From Chlamydiota bacterium (lineage in GTDB: Bacteria > Chlamydiota > Chlamydiia > Chlamydiales > VGMA01), in NCBI GenBank assembly GCA_016866575.1, contig VGMA01000017.1, forward strand, positions 1-17,323: 17,323 nucleotides of DNA, read 5' to 3'. Shown here piece after piece: positions 1 to 7,762 of the stretch. The notes under the pieces are model-generated. The model made no database searches and was not told where the DNA came from. It saw only the letters and a program-made list of their open reading frames with translations. Position 1 is the stretch's first letter. Each line of letters opens with the position of its first letter. The position numbers and the translations under genes are program-made.

Positions 1-178
1 AAATGGTAACAATTTGTCTTTATGTCACGACTATTACAGATATCAGAATGTCATATCGTAAGATTTAAAAAGATAAGTTTTTTACGCAGCTTTTGTCTCG
101 TCTAGTGCGTAAAATTGCGTAAATAGAAGCAGGTAAGTAATTTTTGCGTGTGGAGTTTTTGTGTATCTTATTGAAATG
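1..178. other. No recognisable gene (left edge)
   Basis: This AT-rich stretch lies downstream of the tmRNA terminator. I see no convincing coding frame, RNA gene or repeat in it. A short minus-strand open frame (65-253) runs into the tmRNA 3' end and terminator and is not a gene. Confidence 0.5.
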
Positions 179-180
179 AA

Positions 181-208
181 AAGGCTTCAGTCGTGAGACT
201 GAAGCCTT
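181..208 (-). terminator. Intrinsic terminator of ssrA
   Basis: Arms 181-191 and 198-208 form a perfect 11-bp stem around a 6-nt loop. Read on the minus strand, the stem is followed by TTTTCATTTC. The hairpin begins 10 nt past the mature tmRNA 3' end, so it should end ssrA transcription. Confidence 0.85.
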
Positions 209-217
209 AATTTGGTT

Positions 218-636
218 TGGAGGTGGAGAGAATCGAACTCTCGTCCTTAGCAAGATTCACACTGCTGACTACATGCTTAGCCCCTTAAGATTTTAAGGTC
301 AATGTTGCTATAAGTGGCCCTACTCGGCACTGACCTCACTCGTAGTTCTCGAGTGTTACCTTACAAGTGGATGGGGTAACACCCACACCAAGTGGTATGA
401 CGATGGCTTAAAAACCCTTGGTCCAGCTTTTAATCATCGGCTGTGAAAGACTATTAGGTCTTAAGCAGCAATTTGTTCGAGCTCATGATTTTCTGCTCCG
501 AAGAGAGAAACCACTTTGCTACGACGCTGTCTAGTATTTCTGACAGTTATTGTTTTACCGGTTTTTTTAGGAGGCCCACCGATATCCTCCGCATGCCAAC
601 ATTGCTTCACTTCAAAGTCGAAGCCATTACACCCCC
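218..636 (-). ncRNA. tmRNA (transfer-messenger RNA, SsrA)
   Basis: tmRNA rescues ribosomes stalled on broken mRNAs and adds a degradation tag, working with SmpB and alanyl-tRNA synthetase. The 5' end (from 636) reads GGGGGTGTAATGGCTTCGAC, the usual tmRNA opening. The 3' end carries a T-arm (GAGAG, loop TTCGATT, CTCTC) and an acceptor strand CACCTCC plus A. The ends pair over 7 bp and include the G3-U70 wobble required by alanyl-tRNA synthetase. CCA is not encoded after the discriminator base (218), so it must be added enzymatically. The molecule is about 419 nt and in the normal one-piece form. It has its own upstream promoter and downstream terminator. The tag reading frame is listed separately. 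Confidence 0.96.
461..544 (-). other. tmRNA tag-peptide reading frame
   Basis: The frame ends GAA CAA ATT GCT GCT TAA, giving a tag ending GAENHELEQIAA. The stop is at 463-461. The context AATAACT, which precedes the resume codon in many tmRNAs, sits just before GTC (544-542). This makes a 27-codon tag beginning VRNTRQRRSKVV. Seeing the -AA end with a stop is direct evidence for the C-terminus. The start is inferred from the AATAACT context. Most tags begin with Ala, so Val here is unusual. The alternative frame beginning at the GCA (around 526) ends LLLKT and lacks the degron. Confidence 0.6.
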
Positions 637-684
637 GCTAATGAGAGAAGGAGTTCTCTAGTTAGCTAGAGTGTAATATCTATA

Positions 685-713
685 ATTGTACCACAAAATG
701 GGTGAATTTTCAA
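685..713 (-). promoter_or_regulatory. Sigma-70-type promoter of ssrA
   Basis: On the minus strand TTGAAA (713-708) is followed after exactly 17 bp by TACAAT (690-685). Transcription should begin near 678, giving a leader of about 40 nt before the mature 5' end at 636, to be removed by RNase P. Confidence 0.85.
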
Positions 714-941
714 TGTAAATATGGTTTCTAAGATGTAAGTGATGATAGAGGATGTTTTTTTGGTGATTTAGATCTTGTGAGAAGGTGCTTTTCGGCTTAG
801 GTTGAATTGGTTAGTTTAGGTGATAAAAAATCAAGGTGGATAGGTGTGTAAAAGATGTTTTTGTAATACGCTCAAAAACAGCTCAATTTTCCATAGAAAT
901 AAAGACTTTATGTAGCTATAGTAAGAAGCAGTGAGGTCCTT
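714..941. other. Intergenic region between ssrA promoter and ileS
   Basis: No gene is visible. An 8-bp perfect inverted repeat (856-863 with 873-880, 9-nt loop) lies 61 bp before ileS. A TATAGT hexamer at 917-922 could be the ileS -10 box, but no good -35 partner is present. The ileS ribosome binding site GAGG is at 933-936, 5 nt before the start codon. No tRNA-responsive T-box signature was found. Confidence 0.4.
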
Positions 942-3900
942 ATGTTTGATATTCAGAAAGAGTCATTTGCAGATCAGGAAAAGGTAATTCTAGAATTCTG
1001 GAAAAAAGAAAGAATTTTTCGAAAATCGATTGAAAATAGAGAAAATGCACCGCTATTTCGTTCATATGACGGTCCACCTTTTGCGACGGGTTTACCACAT
1101 TATGGCCATATTTTAGCAGGGACGATTAAAGATGTCGTTTTGCGCTACAAAACGCAAAAAGGGTATAAGGTTCCAAGACGCTTTGGCTGGGATTGCCATG
1201 GATTGCCGATTGAAAACATGATTGAAAAGGAAAAAGGGCTATCTGGAGCGCAATCGATTGAAGAGTACGGAATTGCTAAATTCAACGAAGATTGTAGAGA
1301 TTCAGTGCTCCGCTACGTCAACGAGTGGAAAGCAACTGTAGATCGGATGGGCCGTTTTGTCGATTTTGACGAAACATACAAAACAATGGATCTATCATAC
1401 ATGGAATCAGTATGGTGGGTTTTTGGCGAGCTTTGGAAAAAGGGTCTAGTCTATGAAGGCTACAAGGTGATGCCTGTTTCTCCGCAAATGGGAACGCCTC
1501 TTTCAAATTTTGAAGCAAATTTAAATTATCATACAGATACTGACCCATCGCTGACGGTAAAATTTGAGCTCAAAAAAGGTCTATATTTGCTTGTATGGAC
1601 AACAACTCCTTGGACTCTTGTTTCCAATTTGGCTATAGCTGTTTCACCTCAAATAGAATACGTGAAGGTTCGTTTCAATGATGAGCTCTATATTTTGGCT
1701 AAAAGCCGGGTAGGGGTTTATTTCAAGGAAGAGCCTGAAATAGTTCAGACTATGAAAGGAAAAGAGTTAGTTGGTCTAGCTTACGAGCCTCTTTTTGATC
1801 ACATGAAAAAAGAAGCCCCAAAAAAGGCTTTTCATATCCTGGCAGGAGAGTTTGTAACAGATGCTGACGGTACAGGGCTTGTTCACATGGCGCCGGCGTT
1901 TGGAGAAGATGACTTTGAGGTATGCAAGCAAAATGGTATTGATCCTATTTGCTATGTTGATCAGCACTGCTGCTTTACAAAGCAGGTTCCTGAATATCAA
2001 GGAAAATTTGTAAAAGATGCTGATAAAGATATCATTAGAAGACTCAAAGCAAGAGATCTTGTATTCCACCACGCTACAATTCAGCATAGATATCCACACT
2101 GCTGGCGTACAGATGGACCTCTTATTTACAAAGTTGTGAATACGCTCTTTGTTGCTGTGGAGAAAATCAAAGATCGATTGATCGATGCGAATCAAGAAAT
2201 CCACTGGGTTCCTGAACATATCAAAGATGGCCGCTTCGGTAAGTGGCTTGAAAACGCTAAAGACTGGGCGATTTCCAGAAACCGTTTTTGGGGTACGCCT
2301 ATCCCTGTGTGGAAATCTGAAGATGGGGATGTGATTGTTATTAAGAGCATCGAAGAACTTGAAGAGTACACAGGTGTCAAGGTAAGTGATATCCATAGAC
2401 AATTTGTTGACCATTTAGAGATCACAAAAAAAGGAAAAGTCTATAAAAGAATCAGTGAAGTGTTTGATTGCTGGTTTGAATCAGGATCAGCTCCTTATGC
2501 TCAAGATCACTTCCCGTTTGAAAATAAAGATCTAGTGATGAAAAATTTCCCAGCTGATTTTATTGCAGAGGGTCTTGATCAAACTAGAGGATGGTTTTAC
2601 ACACTTACTGTTTTAGCTGCCGCTTTGTACAACAAACCTGCCTTTAAAAACTGTATTGTAAACGGTATTGTTTTAGCTGAAGATGGGCAAAAGATGTCTA
2701 AGAGGCTAAAGAATTACCCAGATCCTACAGAAGTATTTGATAAATACGGCGCTGATGCCGTTAGATTGTATTTGATGCACAGTCCTGTTGTGTATGCAGA
2801 TGATCTAAATTTTTCAGAAAAAGGTGTGGAGGGTGTTCTTCGCCAATTTTTGATTCCTCTATGGAATAGCTATGTCTTCTTGGCAACTTATGCAAATATT
2901 TATCAGTGGAAGCCAAAAGAGATTGCTAAAGAGCTGCCAAAAGCAGACATTGATCGATGGATCTTGTCTCGCATGCAGCATCTCATCAAAAATGTAGAAA
3001 AAGCGATGGATGGCTACTTGCTATCAGAAGCTGTTGAGCCGTTTGTTGATTTCATCGATGAGCTAACTAACTGGTATATCCGTAGAAATCGGGGACGTTT
3101 CTGGGCAGATGAAGATACTCCTTCAAGAAGAGAAGCCTTTGAAACCCTCTATCGCGTCATGATGGATCTTGTGAAATTAGCAGCTTGCTTTGTTCCGTTC
3201 TTAGCTGAAAGGATCTACTTACAGCTTCGCACAGATCAAATGCCTGAGTCTGTTCATTTAACAGACTTTCCAAAATACAATAAAGATCTGTTTGATGAAG
3301 AATTAGAAGAAGAAATGGCTTTAACAAAAATCGTCGTAGGACTTGGACACTTTTTAAGAAAAGAGAATAAGTGCCGCGTACGTCAGCCGCTTGCTTGTGC
3401 ACATATTGTTTGCAGCGATTGGAGTAAAATCGATGTCTTAAAAAGGCAAAAGGCTTTAGTACTTGATGAGTTGAACGTTAAAGATGTGGTGTTTCACCTT
3501 GATGAAAAAGACTTTGTTGATTACCACTGCAAACCAAATTTCCGCGTTCTTGGAAAAAAAGTAGGCAGCAAAATGAACATTGTTAAAAATATTGTAGAGA
3601 ATTTTGACCGCTCAATCGCTATGAAGTTTTTGAATGATGAAAGCTACGAGATTGTAGTCGATGGAGAAAGGATCGAACTTACTACAGATGATGTAACTGT
3701 TGAGCGCAAAGAAAAAGCAGGTCTTGTTGCGTCTTCAGAAGGATCTATTACTGTATCTTTAGATCTTTCACTCAATGATGACTTGATCTATGAGGGTCTT
3801 GCTCGTGAGATCATCAATAAGATCAACACTATGCGTAAAAATTTCGACTTTGCTGTCACAGACCGCATCCATGTAGAGCTTTTTGGACCAAAAGAAGTAG

Positions 3901-4037
3901 AGACTGCTTATAAGATCCATAAAGAGCTCATCAATAAAGAAGTATTAGCGCTTTCTTTCACTTTTGGTAGTGCAAAAGAGGGAAGTGAGTGGGATCTAAA
4001 TGGCCAAATTGCTAAGATCTTAGTCAAAAAAGCCTAA
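942..4037 (+). CDS. ileS: Isoleucyl-tRNA synthetase, eukaryote-like type
   Basis: This enzyme charges tRNA-Ile with isoleucine in the cytoplasm. The 1031-residue protein has the class I signatures: HYGH at 53-56 (the HIGH box), GWDCHGLP just after it, and KMSKR at 584-588. The CP1 editing domain contains WTTTPW at about 219-224 and an AFGEDDFE stretch. Other conserved blocks are RNRFWGTPIPVW and EGLDQTRGWFYTL. The HYGH variant and the lack of a C-terminal Cys4 zinc finger place it with the eukaryote-like (type 2) bacterial enzymes, which are known to resist mupirocin. Chlamydial IleRS is of this type. GAGG 5 nt upstream supports the start. The gene stands alone, converges with lepB, and ends at the 4049-4088 terminator. 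Several open frames on the opposite strand are shadows. Confidence 0.97.
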   Translation: MFDIQKESFADQEKVILEFWKKERIFRKSIENRENAPLFRSYDGPPFATGLPHYGHILAGTIKDVVLRYKTQKGYKVPRRFGWDCHGLPIENMIEKEKGLSGAQSIEEYGIAKFNEDCRDSVLRYVNEWKATVDRMGRFVDFDETYKTMDLSYMESVWWVFGELWKKGLVYEGYKVMPVSPQMGTPLSNFEANLNYHTDTDPSLTVKFELKKGLYLLVWTTTPWTLVSNLAIAVSPQIEYVKVRFNDELYILAKSRVGVYFKEEPEIVQTMKGKELVGLAYEPLFDHMKKEAPKKAFHILAGEFVTDADGTGLVHMAPAFGEDDFEVCKQNGIDPICYVDQHCCFTKQVPEYQGKFVKDADKDIIRRLKARDLVFHHATIQHRYPHCWRTDGPLIYKVVNTLFVAVEKIKDRLIDANQEIHWVPEHIKDGRFGKWLENAKDWAISRNRFWGTPIPVWKSEDGDVIVIKSIEELEEYTGVKVSDIHRQFVDHLEITKKGKVYKRISEVFDCWFESGSAPYAQDHFPFENKDLVMKNFPADFIAEGLDQTRGWFYTLTVLAAALYNKPAFKNCIVNGIVLAEDGQKMSKRLKNYPDPTEVFDKYGADAVRLYLMHSPVVYADDLNFSEKGVEGVLRQFLIPLWNSYVFLATYANIYQWKPKEIAKELPKADIDRWILSRMQHLIKNVEKAMDGYLLSEAVEPFVDFIDELTNWYIRRNRGRFWADEDTPSRREAFETLYRVMMDLVKLAACFVPFLAERIYLQLRTDQMPESVHLTDFPKYNKDLFDEELEEEMALTKIVVGLGHFLRKENKCRVRQPLACAHIVCSDWSKIDVLKRQKALVLDELNVKDVVFHLDEKDFVDYHCKPNFRVLGKKVGSKMNIVKNIVENFDRSIAMKFLNDESYEIVVDGERIELTTDDVTVERKEKAGLVASSEGSITVSLDLSLNDDLIYEGLAREIINKINTMRKNFDFAVTDRIHVELFGPKEVETAYKIHKELINKEVLALSFTFGSAKEGSEWDLNGQIAKILVKKA

Positions 4038-4048
4038 TTGATTACTCA

Positions 4049-4088
4049 TAAAAAAGAATGGAATCTAAAAAGTTTCCATTCTTTTTTT
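4049..4088. terminator. Bidirectional terminator between ileS and lepB
   Basis: GAATGGAA (4056-4063) and TTCCATTC (4074-4081) form the stem around a 10-nt loop. It is flanked by an A-run on the left and a T-run on the right. It therefore reads as an intrinsic terminator on both strands and serves the convergent ileS and lepB transcripts. Confidence 0.85.
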
Positions 4089-4124
4089 TGCTCTGAAATC
4101 AATATAAAAAATAGGAATCGCAAA

Positions 4125-5999
4125 TTAAGAAGAGAGAAGATCTTTCTTATTTCTACGATGTACTAGCGTCCAGCAAACAAAAATAGAAGAGGCTAAGAGC
4201 CATATAATTACCCTTGGAGTTGTAAATAAAGGGTAAGAAATTTGATTAGGCTCTCCATATCTTGAACCAGAGGCCCAGAAAATAAGGCTAGGGACACCAC
4301 GGATATTGTCTTCTGGAACAAAGCCAAAATCTCTGCTGTCAGCGCTCATGGCGTGATTATCTCCTAGGACTAGATAATAGCCTTCGGGGATAGTTAAGCC
4401 AAATTTTTCAATTTTAGCGCGGTCAATAGAGCCGTCTAATTTACGAGGCGATCCTGAATCGATAAATGGAGGATAGCGATTTGTTTGAGATTTTGCGAGC
4501 TCACTTTTAACAAATTCTTGGAGTGTGGGATCCTCTTTAGAAAAGATTTTTGCTCCTAATAGGTAAAGATCGCCATCTTTAAAATAGGCATAACGGGCCG
4601 GATTGAGTGTGTAATTAAATCTGCCTGGTATGAATCGTACATCCATTTCCATCCCAGCGTTGAAGAGGGTATAGAAACGGTCTTGATCAAACTGAGCAAA
4701 GGGGTGATCTTTATCGAGTTCTTTAGTGAGACCTTGCCATTTTACTTCGTAAGCCTTGCCTTTATCAAATTCGTAGGTTCCATCAGGAATAAGGCCGCGC
4801 ATTTTCGGTAAGTAGTTTTGATAAGAAGAGGTGTAAAACTTTTCTAATCCGTAGCGGTGTGCATAACCGTTTTTCATGACAAAACGAGCGGTATACATGT
4901 TTTGCCAGATTTTTTCGATGTGATTTTGTTCTAAAGGAAGCAAAGAAACATAGGAGCCGACAACAGGCCGCGCTCTTCCTAAAAGATCTTCTTGCACCTT
5001 AGCATTTGCTAGATTGGCATGGTGAGTTAGCTCAAGATAAAAGTCAGTTTTTTTGAGGTTTTGCTTTTGGTAGAGCTCGAAGACTTGATCTTGCGTTAAG
5101 ATTCTTGCTGTAGCGTAGTTGCCCATGCCCCATAGGTCATAAAGGTCGAATTGGGTTTGTTTATCAACAGGTGTTGATTTTGGGCTTACCAATAGTTGTT
5201 TAGAGATGTCGCTTCTGGAATGGGGTGATATTTGTGCGATGGGGATATTCATCTGATGGATGAATACAGGCTTAATGCCACCTTTTTTTCCATTCTTTGG
5301 CGATAAGGTCTTTCCTTCTAAATGGATAAAAGGGATATGCTCTAAGCTGTCAAAATTTTCGTTATCGTAAAAAGAGGAGATGTCTTGACCATCTTTGTTT
5401 ACACCAAAAATTTTGCCGCCATAAAAATATAGAGTATCTCCAGGAAGGCCGATCATCCTTTTGACATACTGCTTAGTACCGGGGAAGATGTAGAAATAGC
5501 GGGTTTTTACATCCGCAATATCCATGTTCTCTCCAGTAAAGATCACAATTCCACCCCTTTTTACCTCTTCCGGTTTAAAAAGGATGTGAGAGGCTTTTAG
5601 CGGTAGATTGATGCCAAACTGCGTTTTGGATACAACCAATCGATCTTGTTCTTTAAAAGTAGGCCGCATCGATCCTGAGGGGATTTCATAGAGTTCAAAC
5701 CAAGTTTGACGGATGACGACAGCAACAAAAAGGGCGATAGCTAATGAAGTGGTAGTTTCAAAAAGATAACCGAAAACAGACCTTTTCAGGTAGACTTTCA
5801 TCAATTTTTCTAATGAGTTAGAGAGATCTTTAGCAAGGTAAGCATCTTTTTTAGAGATGGCTTCATTGAGCTTTTTGATGAGTTCTCTGATCTCGGCAGC
5901 TTCAGAAGAACTAAGATATTTCGCTTTTTTCTTGTAAGTGCGAATAGCTTGTTTCAAAACATTTTTACTGCGACGTAATTTTAAAAAAGCAATAATCAT
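4125..5999 (-). CDS. lepB: Signal peptidase I, long chlamydial form
   Basis: LepB removes signal peptides from exported proteins at the outer face of the inner membrane. The catalytic serine is S110 in IPSGSMRPT and the general-base lysine is K180 in YVKRMIGLPGDT. The C-terminal box is GDNHAMSADSRDFGFV, near residue 545-560. An N-terminal charged helical stretch (about 1-75) precedes a membrane segment at about 80-98. A second hydrophobic segment lies at about 597-613. At 624 residues it is roughly twice the length of E. coli LepB, mainly through an insert of about 340 residues between the lysine box and the C-terminal box. Chlamydia LepB is similarly long. The start is 27 bp from the upstream gene, so the two are probably cotranscribed. 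The ribosome binding site is weak, so the exact start is less sure than the identity. Confidence 0.95.
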   Translation of the reverse strand: MIIAFLKLRRSKNVLKQAIRTYKKKAKYLSSSEAAEIRELIKKLNEAISKKDAYLAKDLSNSLEKLMKVYLKRSVFGYLFETTTSLAIALFVAVVIRQTWFELYEIPSGSMRPTFKEQDRLVVSKTQFGINLPLKASHILFKPEEVKRGGIVIFTGENMDIADVKTRYFYIFPGTKQYVKRMIGLPGDTLYFYGGKIFGVNKDGQDISSFYDNENFDSLEHIPFIHLEGKTLSPKNGKKGGIKPVFIHQMNIPIAQISPHSRSDISKQLLVSPKSTPVDKQTQFDLYDLWGMGNYATARILTQDQVFELYQKQNLKKTDFYLELTHHANLANAKVQEDLLGRARPVVGSYVSLLPLEQNHIEKIWQNMYTARFVMKNGYAHRYGLEKFYTSSYQNYLPKMRGLIPDGTYEFDKGKAYEVKWQGLTKELDKDHPFAQFDQDRFYTLFNAGMEMDVRFIPGRFNYTLNPARYAYFKDGDLYLLGAKIFSKEDPTLQEFVKSELAKSQTNRYPPFIDSGSPRKLDGSIDRAKIEKFGLTIPEGYYLVLGDNHAMSADSRDFGFVPEDNIRGVPSLIFWASGSRYGEPNQISYPLFTTPRVIIWLLASSIFVCWTLVHRRNKKDLLSS

Positions 6000-6026
6000 A
6001 TCGCTACATCTTACTTACAGAAACTA

Positions 6027-7037
6027 TTATTGCCAAACGATTTTTCCTATTGCGTCGATGCAGGCTGGCAAAGGTTTTTCCACTGTCAAAAAAAACATAT
6101 ATTTGTGAGCTTTGCACAAAATCGTTTCAAGATCTTGAACTTTTATTACTAAATGGCATAGTTCCTTATCGATAAATACTTTTTCAAAAGGGATTTCGAT
6201 GGGATTTAGACTTTCTTTAGACTCATCAATGGCAAAGAAGTGTAAGCCGCTGTAGTATAGAGGAATTCTTAAAGGAAATTCTATAGTAGATTCGTTTTTA
6301 ATAGCGGTTTTGACAAACTCCGGCATTCTTCTCGGTATTCCTTCGTAAGGACTTAAAAAATCATGTCCAGAGTCAATAGCGCGAAGTTTGAAGTACGCTC
6401 TTGAAGCATCTTTGATTTCAATCCAGTGAGGAAAAGGGAAATTGTTCATTTTTTCATAAAAGTAGAGCTCTATCGTCTTGCCAGAAAGCATGGAGCCATC
6501 TTCTGGCCATAAAGCTTCGTAAGCTTGAGTAGAAGCTCTTTGGAGCAAGTTCCCATGAACAAAAATAGGAGGATGCCATATTTTACGCACATCAGGACCT
6601 TCTAAAGGGGCAGCGCCCACTTTCTTGCGATCTTCTGCAGGAGTTTTTTGAACATGTAAAGTAAGCATCTGATGGATTAAAGATTCTGAAGAGGTGGGAT
6701 TTAGCCAGGCATTTTTGGTCCATGAGAAGCATTCAGTGATTTCAAGTTTAGATAAATGCACTTCCAGCATCATCCAAGATGTGTGGCCGGGGGCTTTTTT
6801 TTGCGCCCAAAGGTCCCAGTTTTGTTTATTAGAAGTTTTAGGGGCAACGATCTCTTCAAAAACTGCGTATTCGTGATCGAGCTGATTGAGTGAAAGAAGA
6901 TGGATCGATTTTCCTTCTTCATAAACGATGTAATCACCCGGCTTAGCGAGCTTTAACTTCTGTAAAATGATACTTTTACTATCACTAGCGTAGCAAAAAA
7001 AAGTAAGAAAACAAAAAAGTGGTAAAATAAAATTCAT
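6027..7037 (-). CDS. Conserved-looking exported protein of unknown function
   Basis: I do not recognise this 336-residue protein. Residues 1-17 look like a Sec signal peptide (hydrophobic core LPLFCFLTFFCYA), with a signal peptidase I site fitting the -3/-1 rule before SDSKS. There is no clear lipobox. The mature part is mixed alpha/beta in appearance, with many aromatic residues and no transmembrane helix. It contains a GDYIVYEEGK stretch near the N-terminus. It lies immediately upstream of lepB in the same direction, so it is likely cotranscribed with the peptidase that would process it. In Chlamydia an uncharacterised gene also neighbours lepB; whether this is its orthologue I cannot tell. 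Only 31 bp separate its start from the divergent gene at 7069, and no good ribosome binding site is visible. Confidence 0.75.
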   Translation of the reverse strand: MNFILPLFCFLTFFCYASDSKSIILQKLKLAKPGDYIVYEEGKSIHLLSLNQLDHEYAVFEEIVAPKTSNKQNWDLWAQKKAPGHTSWMMLEVHLSKLEITECFSWTKNAWLNPTSSESLIHQMLTLHVQKTPAEDRKKVGAAPLEGPDVRKIWHPPIFVHGNLLQRASTQAYEALWPEDGSMLSGKTIELYFYEKMNNFPFPHWIEIKDASRAYFKLRAIDSGHDFLSPYEGIPRRMPEFVKTAIKNESTIEFPLRIPLYYSGLHFFAIDESKESLNPIEIPFEKVFIDKELCHLVIKVQDLETILCKAHKYMFFLTVEKPLPACIDAIGKIVWQ

Positions 7038-7068
7038 GACCCATAGGATACCAAAAAGGGGACATAAG

Positions 7069-7473
7069 ATGAAAAGGGTTTTGTATAAATCGGTGTATGC
7101 CGCAGTTTTATTGATTGCTACGCTGCAGGGATATGAAATTGCTGTAAATATGCAAAATCAGGGGCAAAATTCTCAATATTCTCAAAGTCAACAAGATGAA
7201 AATTATCAACTCCAAGCACTCATTAAGGAAAACGAGTATTTAACTAAAAAAATTGATGAGCTAGAAAAGCAAGCCAGCTACTATAGAGCCAAATCTAATA
7301 GATTGAATGAGATGGGAAATCGTTATGAGTACCAAGGGGATATGACTTCAGCTGAAATGAAATGGGAAGAAAGTAGAGAATATGGCCAGATGGCAAAACG
7401 GATAGAAAAAGAGATAGATAAATTAGAGCTTGAAAAAATCCGCTTAGAAGAAAAATTAGAAAAGTCCCAATAA
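7069..7473 (+). CDS. Small exported coiled-coil protein
   Basis: The product is unrecognised. I chose the ATG at 7069 (134 residues) over the ATG at 7036 because AAGGGG (7056-7061) sits 7 nt before it and the protein then opens with a signal peptide, MKRVLYKSVYAAVLLIATLQG. The mature protein starts with a Gln/Asn/Ser-rich linker (QNQGQNSQYSQSQQ). It continues to the end as a highly charged Lys/Glu helix with heptad spacing, a probable coiled coil. This is the make-up of a periplasmic or outer-membrane-associated rod or oligomer, loosely like OmpH/Skp-type proteins, but I see no specific family motif. The last 18 bp overlap the 3' end of the convergent DUF167 gene. Confidence 0.7.
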   Translation: MKRVLYKSVYAAVLLIATLQGYEIAVNMQNQGQNSQYSQSQQDENYQLQALIKENEYLTKKIDELEKQASYYRAKSNRLNEMGNRYEYQGDMTSAEMKWEESREYGQMAKRIEKEIDKLELEKIRLEEKLEKSQ

Positions 7474-7725
7474 TTTTTTTGATAGATTCTCTTGATCAAT
7501 CCCTTCGATGACAATGCGCTTAATCCTTTGGGTTTTACCAAGCGGCATAGAGAAATTTTTTTTAGGTAGTTTCAATAGATTTGATAGAAAAGAGATCAGC
7601 TCCTCATTGGCTTTCCCTTTTTCTTGAATAGCATGCAGCCTAATTTTCAAATATTTTCCTTTGTAACCAACAATTTCAGTGGTTTTTGCGCCGGGCATAG
7701 CTTTGATTTCAATGGTTGACTTCAC
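7456..7725 (-). CDS. DUF167/YggU-family protein
   Basis: This 89-residue protein matches the UPF0235/DUF167 (YggU) family. It has an early PGAK motif, then LKIRL, then the block EKGKANEELISFLSNLL, then a basic LGKTQRIK stretch leading into a final beta-strand. The biochemical role of the family is not established. Translation appears to start at GTG (7725-7723), with GGA 7 nt upstream. The next Met would remove the first beta-strand. The start region overlaps the divergent tyrP promoter, and the 3' end overlaps the convergent gene by 18 bp, so the locus is extremely compact. Confidence 0.88.
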   Translation of the reverse strand: MKSTIEIKAMPGAKTTEIVGYKGKYLKIRLHAIQEKGKANEELISFLSNLLKLPKKNFSMPLGKTQRIKRIVIEGIDQENLSKKLLGLF

Positions 7726-7744
7726 TGTTGATTCCAGTTATTAT
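7716..7744 (+). promoter_or_regulatory. Sigma-70-type promoter of tyrP
   Basis: TTGACT (7716-7721), a 17-bp spacer, then TATTAT (7739-7744). Both boxes are close to consensus. The expected transcription start (about 7750-7752) is only 3-5 nt before the ATG at 7755, so the mRNA would be almost leaderless. The TTG of the -35 box could be misread as a start codon for a longer protein. Confidence 0.75.
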
Positions 7745-7762
7745 TTATACCTATATGTATAA
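7745..7762. repeat. Inverted repeat at the tyrP start, possible operator
   Basis: TTATAC (7745-7750) and GTATAA (7757-7762) are perfect 6-bp arms separated by 6 bp. The repeat begins right after the -10 box, spans the predicted transcription start and covers the ATG. Its placement fits a repressor operator, but the arms are AT-rich and chance is possible. Confidence 0.35.

Noticed and set aside
473..661. Plus-strand open frame of 62 codons
   Set aside because: It lies antisense to the tmRNA and its promoter leader; the RNA structure fully explains the sequence.
1776..2414. 212-codon open frame on the minus strand inside ileS
   Set aside because: It is antisense to the conserved editing and catalytic region of IleRS and has no recognisable domain; it is a by-product of ileS codon usage.
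7036..7068. Earlier ATG for the coiled-coil protein
   Set aside because: It lacks a ribosome binding site and would put basic residues before a good signal peptide; the second ATG has AAGGGG at proper spacing.
7716..7754. TTG start giving a 13-residue longer TyrP
   Set aside because: The TTG is part of the -35 box, and the added residues would lie upstream of the predicted transcription start.
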